Part shown: positions 34,792 through 43,383 of the stretch, piece after piece
Position numbering within the stretch: the first letter of the stretch is position 1
Layout: every line of letters begins with the position of its first letter
Assembly: GCF_001931675.1 (NCBI RefSeq)
Contig: NZ_CP014839.1
Coordinates: 372,001 to 436,000 of the forward strand
DNA length: 64,000 bases
Direction: 5' to 3'
From: Pandoraea thiooxydans
GTDB lineage: Bacteria; Pseudomonadota; Gammaproteobacteria; Burkholderiales; Burkholderiaceae
Program-made: the position numbers and the translations under genes
The notes under the pieces: model-generated
Databases searched by the model: none
What the model saw: only the letters and a program-made list of their open reading frames with translations
What the model was told of the DNA's origin: nothing

Positions 34792-35517
34792 TCAGATCGC
34801 CTGGCCGATCCGGGTTGCCGCATCGACCAATAGCTTGCCGAGCACGGCTTGGTCGAAGAGCGCGAAATGTTCGTCGCGAAAGACCAGAGACAGGCTACTG
34901 TTGACTTCGCCATTGCTGGCCGCGCAAATGGGTGCCGCGATACCGACGAATCCGCGATCGAGTTCACCCCGGGAGATCCAGTAGCCGATGGTGGCGATTC
35001 GTTGGCAATGGCGCCAGAACGTCGGCCAGTCGTCGAACTCCCCCATCTCCGCGCGATGCCTGTCATGCAGCCGCTTGAGGCGCGCACGCGACATCGATGC
35101 CACGATGACCTTGGACGACGCGCCCTGGAACAACGGCATGACACGCCCTCGGCCGAATCCCAGCTGCAGGTTCTCCGCCCCAATTTCATGCAGCACATTG
35201 ATGATTTGCTCGTCATATAGCGTCGAGATCAACGCGTCGCCCCCAGTCACCTGCGTCAGCTTTTCGGTGACAGTCTCCGCCGCCTTCAACATCGGGTCCG
35301 ATTGCCGCATGTTGTAGTCGAGGTGGATGATCCGCGGCCCGAGGGTGTAAGCCCCGTTGTTGCTCACCAACAATCCGACCGAGGCCAACTCCTTCACATA
35401 ACGGTAGCAGGTGGTTCGCGAGAATCCCATGTGCTCGGCGATTTCCTCGGCGGTCATGGATCTCTCGCTGGTCGAGAATATATCGAGAATCGAGAGCATT
35501 TTGGTGAGGCTGGACAT
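34792..35517 (-). CDS. IclR family transcriptional regulator of the catabolic region
   Basis: A 241-residue IclR protein. The N-terminal winged helix covers about residues 5-60 (MLSILDIFSTSERSMTAEEIAEHMGFSRTTCYRYV), and the C-terminal effector domain includes GASSKVIVASM and DRGFVGIAAPI. It faces the ten-gene operon tail to tail and reads away from the AT-rich repeat-containing gap at 35.5-36.1 kb. It is the best candidate to bind the AATCCC-N7-GGGATT sites, given that the palindrome by the other IclR gene has the same N7 spacing. Confidence 0.9.
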   Translation of the reverse strand: MSSLTKMLSILDIFSTSERSMTAEEIAEHMGFSRTTCYRYVKELASVGLLVSNNGAYTLGPRIIHLDYNMRQSDPMLKAAETVTEKLTQVTGGDALISTLYDEQIINVLHEIGAENLQLGFGRGRVMPLFQGASSKVIVASMSRARLKRLHDRHRAEMGEFDDWPTFWRHCQRIATIGYWISRGELDRGFVGIAAPICAASNGEVNSSLSLVFRDEHFALFDQAVLGKLLVDAATRIGQAI

Positions 35518-35869
35518 AGCTTGATCCGTGACTCAAACGGGTTTGATAAAGGCTGAGGTCGGCTGGCGGTGGCGAGTTTTTCCTATTCTTTGCGCCAACC
35601 GGCAAGGTCACCGCCTGCTGCTACTCGACGCCGGCCGGCGCCTCCGACAGGGTTTCCCACTGACGTGCAAAAGCGATCGGATAAAAGCAAAAAATCCGAA
35701 TGATGAGATTTTAATAAAAATTCGCCTCATAAGTACAGCAAATGGCAACTCGTTCAGTTTCTCCGCAACACGCCCAACCGGCTGTCGCCAGCGGCAACAT
35801 TCTGAATGATCCCGGTGTCGACGGCCCAAAACGGACTCGGTGGATCGGCGAAATCCTTCGTTCTTATGA

Positions 35870-35888
35870 AATGCCAAATTAAAGGATT
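35870..35888. promoter_or_regulatory. Operator-like repeat O5
   Basis: AATGCC-AAATTAA-AGGATT: each arm differs by one base from AATCCC/GGGATT, and the spacer is 7 nt. It is the first of three sites in this gap. Confidence 0.5.
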
Positions 35889-35920
35889 TTGGTTGCAATG
35901 TTAATCGGCTATCGGCGTGA

Positions 35921-35970
35921 TAAATTATTTAAATCCCAAATTAAGGAATTATAGGGAATTCCCCTATGGG
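35921..35970. repeat. 50-bp promoter repeat, copy A
   Basis: 46 of 50 positions are identical to 39889-39938. The identical core includes TAAATTATTTAAATCCCAAA and GGAATTATAGGGAATT. Copy A is upstream of the amine oxidase operon, copy B upstream of the aminotransferase gene. Confidence 0.9.
35932..35950. promoter_or_regulatory. Operator-like repeat O6
   Basis: AATCCC-AAATTAA-GGAATT, one mismatch from the perfect motif, inside promoter repeat copy A. Confidence 0.6.
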
Positions 35971-35975
35971 GAATT
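35957..35975. promoter_or_regulatory. Operator-like repeat O7
   Basis: AATTCC-CCTATGG-GGAATT, a perfect inverted repeat with the same N7 spacing, centred 25 bp from O6. Only copy A retains it; in copy B the arms have decayed. Confidence 0.55.
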
Positions 35976-36141
35976 GCGATGCCTGCAACCTAAAATTTGT
36001 CATTGAATCAGCTCAGCGGCGACATCGTCACGTGCCGCGGGCTCGAATGCCTTCCTCCGTCGGTCCCTTGCCGTCATCGCGATGTCCATGACGAAGTAGC
36101 CGGTGGCCCTGTACGAATTTTTTCGATCATTCCCGTACGCA

Positions 36142-37545
36142 ATGAGAAACACCTCTGACGGACTCAGCATCGCGCCTGGACGCGCTGCAACCCAAGGCCT
36201 GAATTCGCCGGCCGCGCTTGACAGAGCAGCCCTGCCGGATAGCGAGTACGACGTAGTCGTGGTAGGGGCGGGATTCGCCGGCCTCACGGCAGCCCGCGAA
36301 TTGGGTTGCAGGGGCCTGCGCGTGGCAATTGTCGAGGCGCGTGACCGAATTGGCGGCCGGACTTTTGTTGCCGAACAGGATGGCCAGAAATATGAAATCG
36401 GCGGGACCTGGATCCACTGGGGCCAACCTTATGTGTGGAACGAAATCCATCGATACGGCCTCACCATCACCGAGTCATTGAGCGGTGCGGCCGACACAAT
36501 GAGCATATTGAGCGCAGATGGCCTGGTGACCGATACGGCCGAGGCAATAGGGACGGATCTCGAGCAGATACTCACTGCGTACTGTGATATCGACGGGGCG
36601 CAGGGCCGGGTGGCGTTCGCGAACCCCCACGCAGCGTCGCCCGAGCTGCTGGCGAGCACGGATGCGCTTAGCCTGGCTGATCGCTTTGCGATGATTCCGG
36701 CGGCCGGGCGTCAGCGTGACCTGCTGCTGTCGTTCCTGACCATGAATGCCGCGACCGACCCAGCCAAGGGCGGCTTCCATGACCAGCTGCGCTGGTGGGC
36801 GCTCGGAGAATATTCGGCCGACTCGTTATTGAAACGATTGGGCCGCTACAAGATCGCCGAAGGAACATCCGCATTGGCGCTTGCGCTGCTCAAGGACGCG
36901 AACGCGGACCTGGCGCTTGGGCATCCGGTCTCGCAAATCAGCGTGGTCGACGGGGCGGTCCGAGTCCGAACCAAGGCAATGGAGATCCGTTGCAAGGCGG
37001 TCGTCGTCGCCGCGCCATTGAATGTACTCGGCGACATTGATTTCACATCCGGCGTGTCTCATGAGCGTCTGGCGGCGCAACGGGAGCGGCATGTCTGCGC
37101 CGGCACGAAATTCATCGCCCGGGTCGACCGCAGCGTCGGCGCGTGGGTGGGCTTTGCGCCATTCCCCAACCCATTGACGATGGTGGTGGCGGACCGCGAG
37201 GTCGGCGGCAAGTCCGTTCTGGTCGGCTTTGGTCCGGATGACAGTATCGATCTTGGTGATATCCGGTTGATCGAGAGTGAACTGAGGAAGTTTCTACCGG
37301 GGGTGGTTGTCGAGGAAGTGTTTGCACACGACTGGACAAACGATCCGTACGCCAAGGGCGGGTGGACGTGGTTCTCGCCGGGACAGACTTCCAGGGTACT
37401 GAACGAGCTGCAGACACCCGCGCCGCCGCTGTTCTTCGCCAACACCGACTGGGCAAGCGGGTGGCGAGGCTTTATCGACGGAGCCATCGAAGAGGGAATC
37501 CGTAGTGCGCGCGACCTCTTGTCGTATTTGCGCGCATCCCGCTGA
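36142..37545 (+). CDS. Flavin monoamine oxidase family protein
   Basis: A 467-residue FAD amine oxidase (MAO/putrescine-oxidase fold) that would oxidise an amine to an imine/aldehyde with H2O2 release. FAD motif VVVVGAGFAGLTAAREL (about residues 37-53), EARDRIGGRTF, GGTWIHWGQPYVW, and the C-terminal FFANTDWASGWRGFIDGAIEEG. No secretion signal. The start is uncertain: ATG 36142 lies in a 17-bp stretch repeated upstream of the aminotransferase gene, and an in-frame GTG at 36103 is possible; neither has a strong ribosome-binding site. It is first in an operon with an NTF2-like gene and an APC permease. Confidence 0.88.
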   Translation: MRNTSDGLSIAPGRAATQGLNSPAALDRAALPDSEYDVVVVGAGFAGLTAARELGCRGLRVAIVEARDRIGGRTFVAEQDGQKYEIGGTWIHWGQPYVWNEIHRYGLTITESLSGAADTMSILSADGLVTDTAEAIGTDLEQILTAYCDIDGAQGRVAFANPHAASPELLASTDALSLADRFAMIPAAGRQRDLLLSFLTMNAATDPAKGGFHDQLRWWALGEYSADSLLKRLGRYKIAEGTSALALALLKDANADLALGHPVSQISVVDGAVRVRTKAMEIRCKAVVVAAPLNVLGDIDFTSGVSHERLAAQRERHVCAGTKFIARVDRSVGAWVGFAPFPNPLTMVVADREVGGKSVLVGFGPDDSIDLGDIRLIESELRKFLPGVVVEEVFAHDWTNDPYAKGGWTWFSPGQTSRVLNELQTPAPPLFFANTDWASGWRGFIDGAIEEGIRSARDLLSYLRASR

Positions 37546-37599
37546 GCTGCCCATTCCTGTGTCAGCACTGTCAACCAACTGTTGTGGAGAGTAAGAACC

Positions 37600-37974
37600 A
37601 TGAATCTGAACGAAGCTATCGAGAAATTGCAGACGTTGTGCCGAGCCGGCGATGCGCGCGTTGTCTTCCAGGAGATGTTTGCCGAGGATGCCGCTGTCTC
37701 GGGAGAGGGAGCGCCCGGAATCACATCCGGCTCGGCATTGCTGCCGATATTGACGGAAATGCTGAAGACCACGCCGATGCTGTCGATTCGGGCTGTGAGT
37801 ACCACCGAGCTCGGCGACGGCGCGGCCGCAACCTGGCTCGAGTGGACGTCGCCAAGGGCGGACCAGCCTGAGGAAACGATCGCATTTCGCTCGCTGACGG
37901 CCTGGCGCAAGCGCGGTGCGGCCTGGGTCATCGCGGCCGACATGTATGGGTTGGGGACCTTCGAGGCCGCGTGA
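37600..37974 (+). CDS. NTF2-like / SnoaL-like small protein
   Basis: A 124-residue protein with a predicted cone-shaped NTF2 fold: N-terminal helix (LNEAIEKLQTLCRAGDARVVFQE), a short FAEDAAVSG strand, and C-terminal strands with AFRSLTAWRKRGAAWVIAADMYGLG. SnoaL/DUF4440-like proteins act as small isomerases, cyclases or carriers; the exact role cannot be read. GGAGAG lies upstream of ATG 37600. It is 54 nt after the amine oxidase gene. Confidence 0.72.
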   Translation: MNLNEAIEKLQTLCRAGDARVVFQEMFAEDAAVSGEGAPGITSGSALLPILTEMLKTTPMLSIRAVSTTELGDGAAATWLEWTSPRADQPEETIAFRSLTAWRKRGAAWVIAADMYGLGTFEAA

Positions 37975-38013
37975 GCGGATATCCATTCTTGACTGCATTG
38001 TAACGAGGAAGCC

Positions 38014-39465
38014 ATGTCGGATTCACCCACGTCGCCAAGCGAACACACCGGCCTCAAGCGAGACACCATCGGGTGGTTCGGTATCTTCCTGATGGTGATC
38101 ACGACGAATGGTCCGCTGACGTCCATGGGGGGTGGGGTTCCGGCAAGCATCTCGCTCGGCAACGGGATCGGATTGCCCGGCTCCTACGTCATCGTCTGTG
38201 TTGCATACCTGCTGTTTGCGGTCGGCTTTTGTGCGATGAGCCCCCATGTGAAGAACGGCGGAGCCTTCTACGCCTATATTACCAAGGGGCTTGGGACGAT
38301 CCCCGGCGTGGGCGGAGCCTGCATCGCGGTGTTATCGTACGTCGCTGTGCTGCTGGCTTGCTACGCGATGCTCGGGCACTTTTTAAGCGTCGCATGCGCT
38401 CTGTTCGGCCTCGCCGTGCCGTGGTGGATCTGCGCTATCGTCGCGGCCGTCGCCGCGCATCTGTTGTGCGTGCGGGGTATCGAGTTCAGCGGGCGCCTGT
38501 TGCTCATTCTGATGCTCTCCGAGGTTGGCGTCATTCTCCTGGCCGACTTGCTGGAACTGCTGCGCGTGAGGCCCGCAGCTCAGGCGCTTTCGTTTCTGCC
38601 GTTTTCTCCCAGCATGGTATTCACGCAGGGCTTTGGCCCGTCGCTGATTTTCGTGGTTGCGTCTTTCATGGGTTTCGAGACGGCGGCCATCTATTCCCAG
38701 GAGGCTCGCGAGGCTCACCGCTCGGTACCGCGCGCGATGTACTTTTCCATCGTGTTCATCGGGGTCCTGTATGCGGGATCGATCTGGCTCATGCTGAATC
38801 ACTTCGGGATTGCCGAGGCAGTGGGCGTGGCGTCGCGCGATCCAGGGGGGATGTGGCTGTCGATGTTTTCGGTCCTGGCCGGGCACACCGCTGCCAAGAT
38901 CGGGTCCGTGCTGGTAATGACAAGTCTCTTCGCGGCCGTTCTGAGCTTTACGAATGTCGTGGCGAGATACTGGCATGCCCTGGCGGTCCGAGGGCTCGTA
39001 TGGCGCGTGTTATCCCGCACCCATCCGCAGCGCCAATCACCGCACATCGCTTCGGCGGCCACCATGGGCATATCGGTGGTTTTGATACTGCTTTGCGCGA
39101 AGGCCGGACTGGACCCGATGCTTCAGGTGCTGCCATGGGCGAGTGTCCCGTCGGCCGTTGGCGTGCTCTCCTGCCAGGTGCTGGCTGCAGTCGCCGTGGT
39201 GGTGTTTTTCAGAAGAAATCGGACGGGCGTGTCACTCTGGCGCTCGCTGTTCGCGCCTGCCATCAGCGCGGCCGTCTTGCTGTTCTTCCTCTGGGAGATG
39301 ATTATTCACGTCGAACTCCTGTCCGGCCTGTCCGCCGCGCTGAGTTACTCCCTTGCGCTGAGTGTCTTGCTGGCCGGCTTTCTCGCGTCGTGCTATGCCA
39401 CAGACCTGCGCCGCCGGTCCCCGACGAGGTACGCGCAGCTGTCGGATCTTGTTCGCCTGCCGTAA
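38014..39465 (+). CDS. APC family amino acid/amine permease
   Basis: A 483-residue membrane protein with about 12 segments. It has APC-superfamily marks: SLGNGIGLPGSYVIVCVAYL, GGAFYAYITKGLG, and SFMGFETAAIYSQEAREAHRSVPRA. GAGGAAG precedes ATG 38014. Directly behind an amine oxidase, it probably imports the amine or amino acid substrate. It is clearly paralogous to the APC permease at 52355 (shared SLGNG-x-G-x-PG and GAFYAY-I motifs). Confidence 0.9.
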   Translation: MSDSPTSPSEHTGLKRDTIGWFGIFLMVITTNGPLTSMGGGVPASISLGNGIGLPGSYVIVCVAYLLFAVGFCAMSPHVKNGGAFYAYITKGLGTIPGVGGACIAVLSYVAVLLACYAMLGHFLSVACALFGLAVPWWICAIVAAVAAHLLCVRGIEFSGRLLLILMLSEVGVILLADLLELLRVRPAAQALSFLPFSPSMVFTQGFGPSLIFVVASFMGFETAAIYSQEAREAHRSVPRAMYFSIVFIGVLYAGSIWLMLNHFGIAEAVGVASRDPGGMWLSMFSVLAGHTAAKIGSVLVMTSLFAAVLSFTNVVARYWHALAVRGLVWRVLSRTHPQRQSPHIASAATMGISVVLILLCAKAGLDPMLQVLPWASVPSAVGVLSCQVLAAVAVVVFFRRNRTGVSLWRSLFAPAISAAVLLFFLWEMIIHVELLSGLSAALSYSLALSVLLAGFLASCYATDLRRRSPTRYAQLSDLVRLP

Positions 39466-39478
39466 CTGCGGTTACGGC
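39459..39478 (+). terminator. Hairpin overlapping the permease stop codon
   Basis: GCCGTAAC (39459-39466) pairs with GTTACGGC (39471-39478) around TGCG and includes the TAA stop. There is no U-tract, so its role as a terminator is tentative. Confidence 0.35.
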
Positions 39479-39888
39479 GGCAACCATGCACGGCGCTCAA
39501 AGGCGTGCATGCGCACGTTCCGCGCCACGCCTGTTTGGGTGCACCGGCCATTGACGCGGTCGGTTGTATCGAGCCCAGACCGTATCTTCATGGCCAGGCG
39601 TTCGCCGGCTTTCCATCGGTACTGAGTCGAGACCAAGAAATACAAAGGGCTGTTCCGACACTCCCCGGTGCGTCCGTGTCTGCGTCCGCTTGGCGGTGAG
39701 TGCCCGTGGCTTGGGGTTCCGGCCGGCAGCCGCTTTGTCGCGATCACCCGTACCGGACCGAATCATTGGCCGGCGCGGCGCCCCCCTGCGAGCTGGGTCG
39801 ACATGACCGCTGGTGTGATTCTGCGCGATTACTAAAGTCCCAAATTTGCCGGCTATTATCTCAAAATATTCGGAATCTATAGGGTCAA

Positions 39889-39938
39889 TAAATTATTTAA
39901 ATCCCAAATTGCGGAATTATAGGGAATTTACCTATGGG
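39889..39938. repeat. 50-bp promoter repeat, copy B
   Basis: Partner of 35921-35970, 46 of 50 identical. The differences are AA to GC at 39911-39912 and CC to TA at 39929-39930. A second conserved block (CCGTACGCAATGAGAAA) follows 214 nt later at 40103-40119; in copy A the spacing is 212 nt. Confidence 0.9.
39900..39918. promoter_or_regulatory. Operator-like repeat O8
   Basis: AATCCC-AAATTGC-GGAATT, the same arms and N7 spacing as O6, in promoter repeat copy B about 380 nt before the aminotransferase start. Confidence 0.6.
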
Positions 39939-40102
39939 ATGGCCTACCGTCGGCAATCTAGAATTCGCCATCGGATCGAGCCCGCCGAGAGACGCTTCCC
40001 AATCTCCTGCGGGCTTGGGCATCCGCATCCATTGGTGTCTCGCAGCCATAGGGATGGGCAAGGCGGAAATGCTGTTGGGTTTGTGTGTTTTTGGAATGAG
40101 CG

Positions 40103-40119
40103 CCGTACGCAATGAGAAA
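40103..40119. repeat. 17-bp downstream repeat shared with amine oxidase start region
   Basis: CCGTACGCAATGAGAAA is identical to 36133-36149, where the ATG is the likely amine oxidase start. Here it opens only a 56-codon frame. Confidence 0.85.
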
Positions 40120-40298
40120 AGTGTGTGACGGAACGTGCGGCGAACTGACAGGCGTGAGCAAAGTGCTAATTTGGGTTAAGCGATTCCGGGGTCATGACTC
40201 GATACTCTCACCACGGTTGGGACCTGCCGCAAATAGCCGGTTTGCGATAGTTGCCGCGATTTGCGCGGTCCCGCACCTTTGACCCACTGGAGACAACA

Positions 40299-41642
40299 AT
40301 GAGTTATGAAAATTCGCGCTTCTGGCACCCGATGATGCACCCGGCTGCAATGAAGCAACGCAAGCCGCTGCGAATCGTACGTGGTGAAGGCTCTTACGTA
40401 TTCGACGATGCCGGGAGCAAGTTCGTGGACGGTGTCGGCGGACTGTGGAATGTGAACGTTGGCCACAATCGCCCGGAGGTCAAGGCGGCGATCGTCAAGC
40501 AGCTCGATCAGCTGGAATATTTCCAGCTCTTCGATGGCGTGTCGAACCCGCGTGCGGAGGAGCTATCGGCTCGCCTGATCGACGTCCTGGCGCCGGAAGA
40601 CATGCAACGGGTTGTGTTCAGCTCGAACGGCTCCGACGCGACGGAAACGGCGTTGAAGCTGGCGCGGCAGTATTGGAAAGTGATGGGGCAGAAGGATCGC
40701 ACCAAATTCATCTCGCTCAAGGAAGGCTATCACGGCAGTCACTTCGGCAGCGCCGCGGTCAACGGCAACATGGTCTTTCGCCGCAACTACGAGCCCGTAA
40801 TGCCCGGCTGCTCGCATGTGCAGAATCCGTGGGTCTACCGCAATCCCTTCACGCATGATCCTGAGCAGCTGGCGGTGCTGTGCGCGCAACTGCTCGAGCG
40901 CGAGATTGAGTTCCAGGGGCCGGACACCGTCGCCGCGTTTATCGCCGAGCCCGTGCAGGGCGCCGGCGGCGTTATCGTGCCGCCCGCGAGCTACTGGCCG
41001 ATGGTGCGTCAGGTTTGCGACAAATACGGGGTCTTGCTGATCGCCGACGAGGTGGTCACCGGCTTCGGTCGCACCGGCAGCCTGTTCGGGGCGCGCGCCT
41101 GGGGCGTCAAGCCGGATTTCATGTGCTTTGCCAAGGGGTTGTCGTCGGGGTATGTGCCGCTGGGCGCAACCGTCTTCAATTCGCGGGTGGCTCAGGCATT
41201 CGAAGAGAACCAGGATTTCTCCGGGACCGTCATGCACGGCTACACATACGCCGGGCACCCGGTCGGATGCGCGGCTGCATTAGCCAGTCTCGATATCGTC
41301 CTGAATGAAGACCTGCCGGCCAATGCCGGCAAGCAAGGCGCTTATCTGCTCGAGGCGCTGCAGCCGTTCGTGGAACGTTACGAAGCCGTCGGCGAGGTGC
41401 GCGGCAAGGGGCTGATGGTGGCAATCGATCTGGTCAACGACAAGAAGACTCGCGAGTCGATCAGCCCGATGTCCGGTTATGCCTACAGCCTTGCGCAAGC
41501 GGTGCGGCAGCATGGCGCCATCGTGCGCCCGGTCGGGACCAAGATCATCATGTCGCCGCCCTTGGTGATTCAGCGTGACGAAATCGACACGATCGTTAAT
41601 GCTTTGGATGCGGCATTCAAGGAAACGCCTTTTGTTCGGTGA
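40299..41642 (+). CDS. Class III PLP aminotransferase (omega-amino acid / amine type)
   Basis: A 447-residue class III aminotransferase. Asp250 in LIADEVVTGFGRTG holds the PLP ring nitrogen, and Lys279 in CFAKGLSSGYVPLGA binds PLP. GGLWNVNVGHNRPE and the N-terminal HPMMHP are typical of beta-alanine/omega-amino acid:pyruvate transaminases. It would convert a terminal amine to an aldehyde for the ALDH downstream. ATG 40299 has GGAGA upstream; the earlier in-frame ATG at 40251 does not. A 245-nt gap without a gene follows. Confidence 0.92.
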   Translation: MSYENSRFWHPMMHPAAMKQRKPLRIVRGEGSYVFDDAGSKFVDGVGGLWNVNVGHNRPEVKAAIVKQLDQLEYFQLFDGVSNPRAEELSARLIDVLAPEDMQRVVFSSNGSDATETALKLARQYWKVMGQKDRTKFISLKEGYHGSHFGSAAVNGNMVFRRNYEPVMPGCSHVQNPWVYRNPFTHDPEQLAVLCAQLLEREIEFQGPDTVAAFIAEPVQGAGGVIVPPASYWPMVRQVCDKYGVLLIADEVVTGFGRTGSLFGARAWGVKPDFMCFAKGLSSGYVPLGATVFNSRVAQAFEENQDFSGTVMHGYTYAGHPVGCAAALASLDIVLNEDLPANAGKQGAYLLEALQPFVERYEAVGEVRGKGLMVAIDLVNDKKTRESISPMSGYAYSLAQAVRQHGAIVRPVGTKIIMSPPLVIQRDEIDTIVNALDAAFKETPFVR

Positions 41643-41887
41643 GATTCGCGTCATGGCGGAAGGCGCCGGTGTGTCTTCATGCCGGACCGGATCGAGGCGT
41701 TGATGTAAGTTGCCGGCGCTCCGTGGTTGGCAGTCTGGTGCCCCGGAGCGCCGAGCGACGCAAAGCCCGATGCGTATGCGCCTGGTCGTATCGCATCGGT
41801 GAGGGATAAGAGCAAAGCGCCGGAAGTCGTCGGCGTGCGGGTCATCGCGAGGGATCGCCTCCTCGCGGCTTCTTTCAAGGTTTATTT

Positions 41888-43339
41888 ATGATTCAGCATC
41901 TGAAACATTTTATCGAAGGCGCATTCGTCGAAGCATCCGATGGCGGGCGCATGAGCCTCATCAGCCCGGTCAACGAAGAAGAATTCGCAACCGCGGCGCG
42001 CGGTACCAGCGAAGACGTTGCGCGCGCCGTGGCCGCGGCCGAAGCGCAGCTCGACGGCGGCGAGTGGAGCAAACTCAGTGGCTCGCAACGAGGCGGCTTG
42101 CTCAATCGCCTGGCGGCGCTGGTGGAGCGGGATGCGGAGCTGCTTGCCGAGATGGATGCCAAATGCATCGGGCGATTGCCGATGGAACCCCGGATGATGG
42201 ACGTCCCCAACGCCATCGGGACTTTCCGTGCCGCCGCAGGCTGGGCAAATCAGCTGGAAGGGCGAACGATTCCGACCGACGGCTATATGGGCACCAGAAC
42301 GCTGTCCTATACAAAACGGGAGCCCGTCGGTGTGGTGGCGGCTATCGTCCCGTGGAATGCGCCGCTGATGATCACCGCATGGAAGTTGGCGGCGCTGCTC
42401 GCGGCCGGGTGCACCGTGGTAATCAAGCCGGCGGAGGAGACCCCGCTGTCGGCTGTGCATCTGGCCACGCTGTGCCAGGAAGCCGGCTTCCCCGATGGCG
42501 TGGTGAACGTCGTTACCGGATTGGGGCAAGTCGTCGGGCGTGCGCTTTGCGAGCATCCCAGCGTGAGCAAAGTGACCTTCACGGGCAGTCCGGAGACCGC
42601 TCGCGAGATTCAGCGTATCGCAGGCGCCAGCTTCAAGCGCGTGGCGCTCGAACTCGGGGGCAAAAGCCCGCAGATCGTGTTCGATGATGCCAACTTCGAA
42701 CATGCCGTTCGCGGCTGTGCGCTGGGGCTCTTTGTGAACCAGGGGCAAGTGTGCGCCGCGGGATCGCGGATCCTGGTGCAACGAGGCGTTGCCAAGCGGT
42801 TTTCCGCCGCGCTCGCGCAGGCCGCGGCCTCGGTGAAGGTAGGCGACCCCAGCGCGCCGGGAGTGCAAATGGGACCGGTGGCCAAGAAGGCGCAGTTCGA
42901 ACGGGTCAACCGCTATATCCAGTCGGGCATCGATCAGGGCGCCGAGTTGCTCGCCGGTGGCGTGTCGAATCCGGAAAAGGGATGGTTCGTCAATCCCACC
43001 ATTTTCTCCGGCGCCAGCAACGACATGGCGATTGCCCGGGAGGAGATCTTTGGCCCGGTAGGAACAATCATCGAATTCGACTCGGAAGAAGATGCGATTG
43101 CGTTGGCCAACGACTCCGAGTACGGCCTGGCGGCCACCGTATGGACGGAAAATCTGTCGCGCGCACATAAGGTCGCGGCCGCGTTGAAGGTCGGCGCGGT
43201 CGGGGTGAATTGCTGGAGCCCGCTGGATCCGAATCTGCCCTGGGGCGGCATCAAGATGAGCGGCATAGGGCGCGAGGGCGGCTTCGCGGGTGCGCTTGCA
43301 TACACCGAGGAGAAGGTCGTCACAGTGCTTTTGCCGTAA
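41888..43339 (+). CDS. NAD(P)-dependent aldehyde dehydrogenase (third of the region)
   Basis: A 483-residue ALDH of the betaine/phenylacetaldehyde-like branch: VPWNAPLMITAWK, IKPAEETPLSA, catalytic Glu in LELGGKSPQIVFDDANFEHA, catalytic Cys in NQGQVCAAGSRI, and the C-terminal PWGGIKMSGIGREGG. AAGG lies upstream of ATG 41888. It probably oxidises the aldehyde formed by the aminotransferase or the amine oxidase. It differs from the tandem ALDHs at 31763 and 33272. Confidence 0.92.
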   Translation: MIQHLKHFIEGAFVEASDGGRMSLISPVNEEEFATAARGTSEDVARAVAAAEAQLDGGEWSKLSGSQRGGLLNRLAALVERDAELLAEMDAKCIGRLPMEPRMMDVPNAIGTFRAAAGWANQLEGRTIPTDGYMGTRTLSYTKREPVGVVAAIVPWNAPLMITAWKLAALLAAGCTVVIKPAEETPLSAVHLATLCQEAGFPDGVVNVVTGLGQVVGRALCEHPSVSKVTFTGSPETAREIQRIAGASFKRVALELGGKSPQIVFDDANFEHAVRGCALGLFVNQGQVCAAGSRILVQRGVAKRFSAALAQAAASVKVGDPSAPGVQMGPVAKKAQFERVNRYIQSGIDQGAELLAGGVSNPEKGWFVNPTIFSGASNDMAIAREEIFGPVGTIIEFDSEEDAIALANDSEYGLAATVWTENLSRAHKVAAALKVGAVGVNCWSPLDPNLPWGGIKMSGIGREGGFAGALAYTEEKVVTVLLP

Positions 43340-43383
43340 CTGCGACTGATTTTCGTGCTCTCTTTCGTGCCAAGGAGCTACCG

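Larger units (their letters stand above)
35518..36141. other. Regulatory gap between IclR gene and amine oxidase gene
   Basis: 624 nt with no supported gene. It contains an inverted repeat AAAATC-N10-GATTTT (35691-35712) on the IclR side and three operator-like repeats near 35.87-35.98 kb. From 35921 on it is a diverged copy of the region 39889-40119. Confidence 0.6.
39466..40298. other. Long regulatory gap upstream of the aminotransferase gene
   Basis: 833 nt without a supported gene. It holds a partial repeat (AGTCCCAAATTTG, 39836-39848), a further GGAATCTATAGGG half site near 39872, promoter repeat copy B, and a 56-codon frame (40112-40282) whose first residues (MRKVCDG) resemble the amine oxidase start (MRNTSDG). 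This suggests the gap arose by duplication of the amine oxidase 5' region. Confidence 0.6.
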
